Source: Lentzea californiensis (GTDB lineage: Bacteria > Actinomycetota > Actinomycetes > Mycobacteriales > Pseudonocardiaceae). Taken from it: a DNA stretch of 64,000 nucleotides. Under the pieces are notes generated by a model, which saw nothing but the letters and a program-made list of their open reading frames with translations, was not told where the DNA came from and ran no database searches. The stretch lies in the NCBI RefSeq assembly GCF_024648825.1, contig NZ_JANBBE010000003.1:520336-584335 (forward strand), read 5' to 3'. Numbering within the stretch: the stretch's first letter is position 1; the number at the start of each line of letters is the position of its first letter. The position numbers and the translations under genes are program-made. Of this stretch, positions 60,535 through 64,000 are shown in pieces.

Positions 60535-61863
60535 ATGACGGACAGGATCACCGAAGCCGATCTCGCGACGTTCCACGAGGCCGTCGCGCGGTTGCGCGCG
60601 CTTCCGGCCGACGACCCGGTGCGGCTCAAGGCGGAGCGGGTCGCCGAGTCGTTCGCGCGTGAGGGCAGGAAGAGCCGCAGGAAGGTGCGCGGGGCCGAGC
60701 ACGCCCTGGCCGACGCCGCCGTCGACGCCGCGACCGCCACGGGCGCGCTGGACCGCCGTGAGGACGCGCCGCTGCCGCCCGTCGAGGACGCGCGGGAACG
60801 GGAGCTGGCGCGCGCCCGTCGTTGTTATGTGTGCAAGGAGCTCTACCGGCGCGCCGACGCGTTCTACCACCGGCTGTGCCCGGCCTGTGCGCGGGAGAAC
60901 ACCGAGCGCCGCAGCGCGCGCACCGACCTGACCGGACGGCGGGCGCTGCTCACCGGCGGGCGAGTCAAGATCGGGTTCCAGGTGGCGTTGATGCTGCTGC
61001 GGGACGGGGCCGAACTGCTCGTCACGACCAGGTTCCCGCGGGACGCGCGGCGGCGGTTCGAGGAGGCTCCCGGCAGCGCGGAGTGGCTGCACCGGTTGAC
61101 GGTCGTCGGCATCGACCTGCGTGATCCGCGGCAGGTGCTCGGGCTCACCGAGTCGCTGCGCGAGGACGGCCGGCCGCTCGACGTGCTGGTCAACAACGCG
61201 GCGCAGACCGTGCGCCGGCCGCCGGAGTCGTACGCGGCGTTGATCGCCGGCGAGAGCGGTGCGCAACCGCACAACGCCCTGCTGGCGCCCGGTTTCAGTC
61301 CGATGCTGGCGCTGGAGCAGAACAGCGGCGCGCTGGCGCTCGCCGAGATCGACGAGGCCGGGCTGCTGCCGGACACGGCGCCGGTCAACTCGTGGTCGGC
61401 CAGGGTCGGCGAGCTCGACGCGGCCGAGGTGCTGGAGACGCAGCTGGTCAACGCGCTCGCGCCGACGTTGTTGTGCGACCGGTTGCTGCCGTTGCTGCTC
61501 GCGTCGCCGCATTCGCGCCGGTACGTCGTCAACGTGACCGCTGTGGAGGGCCGGTTCGCCGTGCGGAACAAGACTTCCGGTCATCCGCACACGAACATGG
61601 CCAAGGCCGCGCTCAACATGCTGACCCGCACCAGTGGGCCGGACCTCGCGGAGCAGGGCGTCTACATGTGTTCCGTCGACACCGGCTGGATCACCGACGA
61701 GAACCCGGCGCCGAAGAAGGCGCGGCTGGCGGAGGTCGGCTTCCGCACACCGCTCGACGTCGTGGACGGTGCGGCACGGGTCTACGACCCGATCGTGCGA
61801 GGTGAGGCGGGAGAGCCGTTCGCCGGGGTGTTCCTGAAGGACTACCGGGAGGCGGCGTGGTGA
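60535..61863 (+). CDS. Zn-ribbon plus SDR-fold protein lacking the catalytic Tyr
   Basis: 442 residues. ATG 60535 is 4 nt after the tRNA and has no ribosome binding site. Residues 1-90 are helical and basic; C97, C100, C115 and C118 form a Zn ribbon (CxxC-x14-CxxC). An SDR fold follows from about 130: LLTGGRVKIGFQVALML (nucleotide-binding), VNNAAQTVRRPP, VNVTAVEG. The catalytic Y-x-x-x-K is replaced by T353-N-M-A-K357, so normal reductase chemistry is doubtful. About 80 residues between NNAA and the VNVT strand are an insertion. It overlaps the LRR gene by 4 bp. The Zn ribbon and its tRNA position suggest nucleic-acid binding, which is inference. Confidence 0.85.
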   Translation: MTDRITEADLATFHEAVARLRALPADDPVRLKAERVAESFAREGRKSRRKVRGAEHALADAAVDAATATGALDRREDAPLPPVEDARERELARARRCYVCKELYRRADAFYHRLCPACARENTERRSARTDLTGRRALLTGGRVKIGFQVALMLLRDGAELLVTTRFPRDARRRFEEAPGSAEWLHRLTVVGIDLRDPRQVLGLTESLREDGRPLDVLVNNAAQTVRRPPESYAALIAGESGAQPHNALLAPGFSPMLALEQNSGALALAEIDEAGLLPDTAPVNSWSARVGELDAAEVLETQLVNALAPTLLCDRLLPLLLASPHSRRYVVNVTAVEGRFAVRNKTSGHPHTNMAKAALNMLTRTSGPDLAEQGVYMCSVDTGWITDENPAPKKARLAEVGFRTPLDVVDGAARVYDPIVRGEAGEPFAGVFLKDYREAAW

Positions 61864-62966
61864 GCTCGCTGGAACCGCTGCTGGCCTGGCTGCGCACCGG
61901 GACGACCGCGGGGCGGCGGCTGGACTTCCCGACGGGCACCGCGCTTCCCGACGGCAGGCTGGACCTGTGCAAGCAGGACCTCGGACCCGGTGGTGCGGCC
62001 TTGGTGGCGCAGGCGTTGCGCCCCGGCGTGGTCAAGCACCTGCTGCTGGGCACCGACGGTCTCGGCGACGGCGCGGCCGAGGTGGCGGGGGAGGCGGTGC
62101 AGCGCGAGGTCGAGACGCTCTACCTGGGTTGCAACGGGATCACCGCCGGCGGCGCGTGCCGCATCGCGGACAACCTGCGGATGTCGCCGCAGGCGAGCCG
62201 CGTGACCGGCATCTGGCTCAAGCGCAACCCGATCGGCGACGGTGACGCGGCGGCCGGGCTCGTCGAGTCCGCACGGTCGTTGCGCACGCTCGACCTCGTC
62301 CAGACCGGCCTCGACGCCGCCGCCGTGCAACGGCTGGTGGCAGCCGTGATCACCGCGGCCGCCGCCGGCAGGCCCGTGGAACGTCTTTACCTCGGCGGAA
62401 ACCCGCTCGGCCCGGCCGGCGCGGCCCACCTGGCGGCGTTGCTGGCCGCCGACGCGGTGAGCGAGCTGTACGTGTCCGCGGCGGGGCTGGGCGACGCCGG
62501 CGCGCACACCATCGCCGACGCACTCGTCTCCGGCCGGCTGCGGCGGATCTCGCTGGCCAGCAACGGAATCGGCCCGCGGGCCGCCGCCCGCCTGGTGGCC
62601 GCGGCGGCGACCGCGGGCGTCGAGGTGTGCGATCTCGGCCGGGTCAAGGCCGCCGGGGTGCTGGGCGCCGGGGACAACAGGCTGGACGCCCAGGCCACGA
62701 CGGCCATCGCGGACGCGCTGGCGGAGCGGCCGCATCGGTTGCGGCATCTGGTGCTGAGCAACACCGGCCTCGGCAGCCAAGCGGCCCACCGGTTGCTCGA
62801 CGGAGCCCAGCGCGCCGCCACGCCCACCCGTTTCGTGCTGGGCAAGGGAGTCGCGGGCAGCATCCGGCGCAGGCTCGACGCGCTGAGCGCCGCGATCCCC
62901 GAACGGCCTCCGGTGCCCGCGGACGTGGCGGCGGTGCGCAGCGTGCACCGCCAGCCGGTCGACTAG
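61860..62966 (+). CDS. RNI-type leucine-rich-repeat protein
   Basis: 368 residues; GTG 61860 (or 61857) overlaps the previous stop. About eight ribonuclease-inhibitor-like repeats of 27-29 residues are visible (VETLYLGCNGITAGGA, VERLYLGGNPLGPAGA, LRRISLASNGIGPRAA, LRHLVLSNTGLGSQAA), a horseshoe for protein binding. It is intracellular, with no signal peptide. Coupled translation implies a complex with the SDR-fold protein. The stop codon TAG lies in a CTAG that is the apparent target of the adjacent IS element. Confidence 0.85.
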   Translation: MSSLEPLLAWLRTGTTAGRRLDFPTGTALPDGRLDLCKQDLGPGGAALVAQALRPGVVKHLLLGTDGLGDGAAEVAGEAVQREVETLYLGCNGITAGGACRIADNLRMSPQASRVTGIWLKRNPIGDGDAAAGLVESARSLRTLDLVQTGLDAAAVQRLVAAVITAAAAGRPVERLYLGGNPLGPAGAAHLAALLAADAVSELYVSAAGLGDAGAHTIADALVSGRLRRISLASNGIGPRAAARLVAAAATAGVEVCDLGRVKAAGVLGAGDNRLDAQATTAIADALAERPHRLRHLVLSNTGLGSQAAHRLLDGAQRAATPTRFVLGKGVAGSIRRRLDALSAAIPERPPVPADVAAVRSVHRQPVD

Positions 62967-64000
62967 TAGTGCTTTGTTAGGTGGGATGTTCGGGTGGCTG
63001 TCGTGTGTGATCTTCTTGTCGGGTGCGTCCGGAGGAGATGGCTCGGGTTCGGCCGGTGATCGAGGACTTCGCGGCGTCGATGTTCGGTGGGTTCGCGCGG
63101 CGTGATCAGCGGGCGAAGGGCGAGCTGTATCTGCGTGGGCTGATGCTGGACGGCAAGCGCAAGTCGATGCAGCCGATGGCGGCTCGGCTCGGGGTCGATC
63201 ATCAGCAGTTGCAGCAGTTCGTGTCCACCTCGACGTGGGATCACGTCGAGGTGCGCCGCCGCCTGGCCGGGTGGGCCGGCGAGTTCGTCGATCCGGACGC
63301 GCTGGTCATCGATGACACCGGGTTTCCCAAGGACGGCAAGGATTCTCCTGGTGTGGCACGCATGTACTGCGGAGCGCTGGGCAAGACCGGGAACTGTCAG
63401 GTCGGGGTGAGCGTGCACGCGGTCACCGACTGGGCCTCGGCCGCGATCGACTGGCGACTGTTCCTGCCGGAATCATGGGACGACGAGAAAGCCGCCGACG
63501 AGCACGCCGCCGCGCAGATCCGGGCGCGCCGGGCGCGCAGCCAGGTCCCGGACGAGGTGCGGCATCGGGAGAAGTGGCGCCTCGCGCTGGACATGCTCGA
63601 CGAGGTCACCGGAGAATGGGGCCTGCCAGAGCGGCCGGTGGTCGCGGACGCCGGCTACGGCGATGCCACCGAGTTCCGGCTCGGGCTGACCGAACGCGGC
63701 CTGACCTACGTGCTGGCCGTCAGCCCCGCGGCGACCGCGCACCCCGCCGAGGAGGTGCCGACGACCGCGGCCTGGATCGGCAACGGCCGCCCGCCCGGAC
63801 CGCGCTATGCCGACAAGCCAACAGATTTGAAGTCCCTGGCCATCGCCGCCGGACGCGGCGCGGGCAAGTTCGTGGTCTGGCGCCACGGAACCAAGAAGTC
63901 GCCCGGCAACCCGACCGCGAGCATGCGATCGAGGTTCCTCGCGCTGCGGGTCCGCCCGGCCAACCGCAACATCCCGAGAGCCGAGGATGGGAGCCTGCCC
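62967..64000 (+). mobile_element. IS701-family insertion sequence (left part)
   Basis: It begins TAGTGCTTTGTTAGGTG directly after CTAG (62963-62966), which fits the four-base YTAR target duplicated by this family as I remember it. The right end is outside the window. Nothing shows that it disrupted the neighbour, whose stop is intact. Confidence 0.75.
63023..64000 (+). CDS. IS701-family DDE transposase (3' truncated by window)
   Basis: The frame stays open to base 64000 (326 codons here). It starts at GTG 63023 (RPEEMARVRPV); ATG 63038 is possible. ALVIDDTGFPKDGKDS holds the first catalytic Asp and VVADAGYGD the second; the Glu should be beyond the window. The family length is about 400 residues, so most of it is present. 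No frameshift is seen, so the element may be active. Confidence 0.88.
   Translation, partial: MRPEEMARVRPVIEDFAASMFGGFARRDQRAKGELYLRGLMLDGKRKSMQPMAARLGVDHQQLQQFVSTSTWDHVEVRRRLAGWAGEFVDPDALVIDDTGFPKDGKDSPGVARMYCGALGKTGNCQVGVSVHAVTDWASAAIDWRLFLPESWDDEKAADEHAAAQIRARRARSQVPDEVRHREKWRLALDMLDEVTGEWGLPERPVVADAGYGDATEFRLGLTERGLTYVLAVSPAATAHPAEEVPTTAAWIGNGRPPGPRYADKPTDLKSLAIAAGRGAGKFVVWRHGTKKSPGNPTASMRSRFLALRVRPANRNIPRAEDGSLP

Overview
The window is high-GC DNA with GTG/TTG starts, GTGA and ATGA start/stop overlaps and several apparently leaderless promoters. This fits a filamentous actinomycete. The codon style and regulator mix suggest the Pseudonocardiaceae (Lentzea, Saccharothrix or Amycolatopsis type), but that placement is an impression and not a proof.

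Region 1 (1-27.6 kb) is the right part of a nonribosomal peptide gene cluster. A 5'-truncated NRPS (C-A-T-E-C-A-T-E) is followed by a 3934-residue NRPS (C-A-T-E-C-A-T-C-A-T-E). Next come a VioC-type Fe(II)/2-oxoglutarate oxygenase, two ABC exporters, a capreomycidine-synthase-like PLP enzyme (VioD type), a second VioC-type oxygenase and an MbtH-like protein. All genes are co-directional and mostly overlap or sit within about 15 bp. The visible parts predict a peptide rich in D-residues, with two adjacent basic residues (ornithine-like A-domain codes) and a likely capreomycidine-type residue. The last module ends in an epimerase without a thioesterase, and three of the five condensation domains lack the catalytic HH pair. 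These are the most interesting biosynthetic features. A hairpin-rich gap of about 540 bp closes the cluster.

Region 2 (28.1-43.1 kb) is a mosaic. It holds a TrkH/TrkA potassium uptake pair with a DUF1232 protein, an SDR divergent from a LysR regulator (with a T-N11-A box), and a secreted alpha/beta hydrolase. An AraC regulator stands divergent from a flavin monooxygenase, GMC oxidoreductase and acetoacetate-decarboxylase-like operon. There is also a membrane protein divergent from a MarR regulator, a natural fusion of a sigma-factor fragment to another protein's C-terminus, and an EamA exporter-CysE-CysK-cupin operon.

Region 3 (43.1-60.3 kb) holds a Ser/Thr kinase, a secreted PKD-like protein, a VOC protein and a MoxR ATPase/VWA-metallopeptidase/unknown triad. 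It continues with TetR/DUF2306, SRPBCC/XRE, a secreted beta-propeller, a SalK/SCO6745-type protein and a D-amino-acid operon (DauR-like regulator, ornithine-cyclodeaminase-like enzyme, DSD1-family enzyme). A truncated globin divergent from HxlR plus SGNH hydrolase completes it. Many divergent pairs have readable palindromic operators.

Region 4 (60.3-64.0 kb) has two tandem, near-identical tRNA-like genes (Trp-CCA-like and Asp-GTC). The second ends 4 nt before the ATG of a Zn-ribbon/SDR-fold protein that lacks the catalytic Tyr, and that gene overlaps an RNI-type leucine-rich-repeat gene. The arrangement looks like one transcription unit and is the best candidate for an undescribed system. An IS701-family element, cut by the window end, is inserted at a CTAG that contains the stop codon of the LRR gene.
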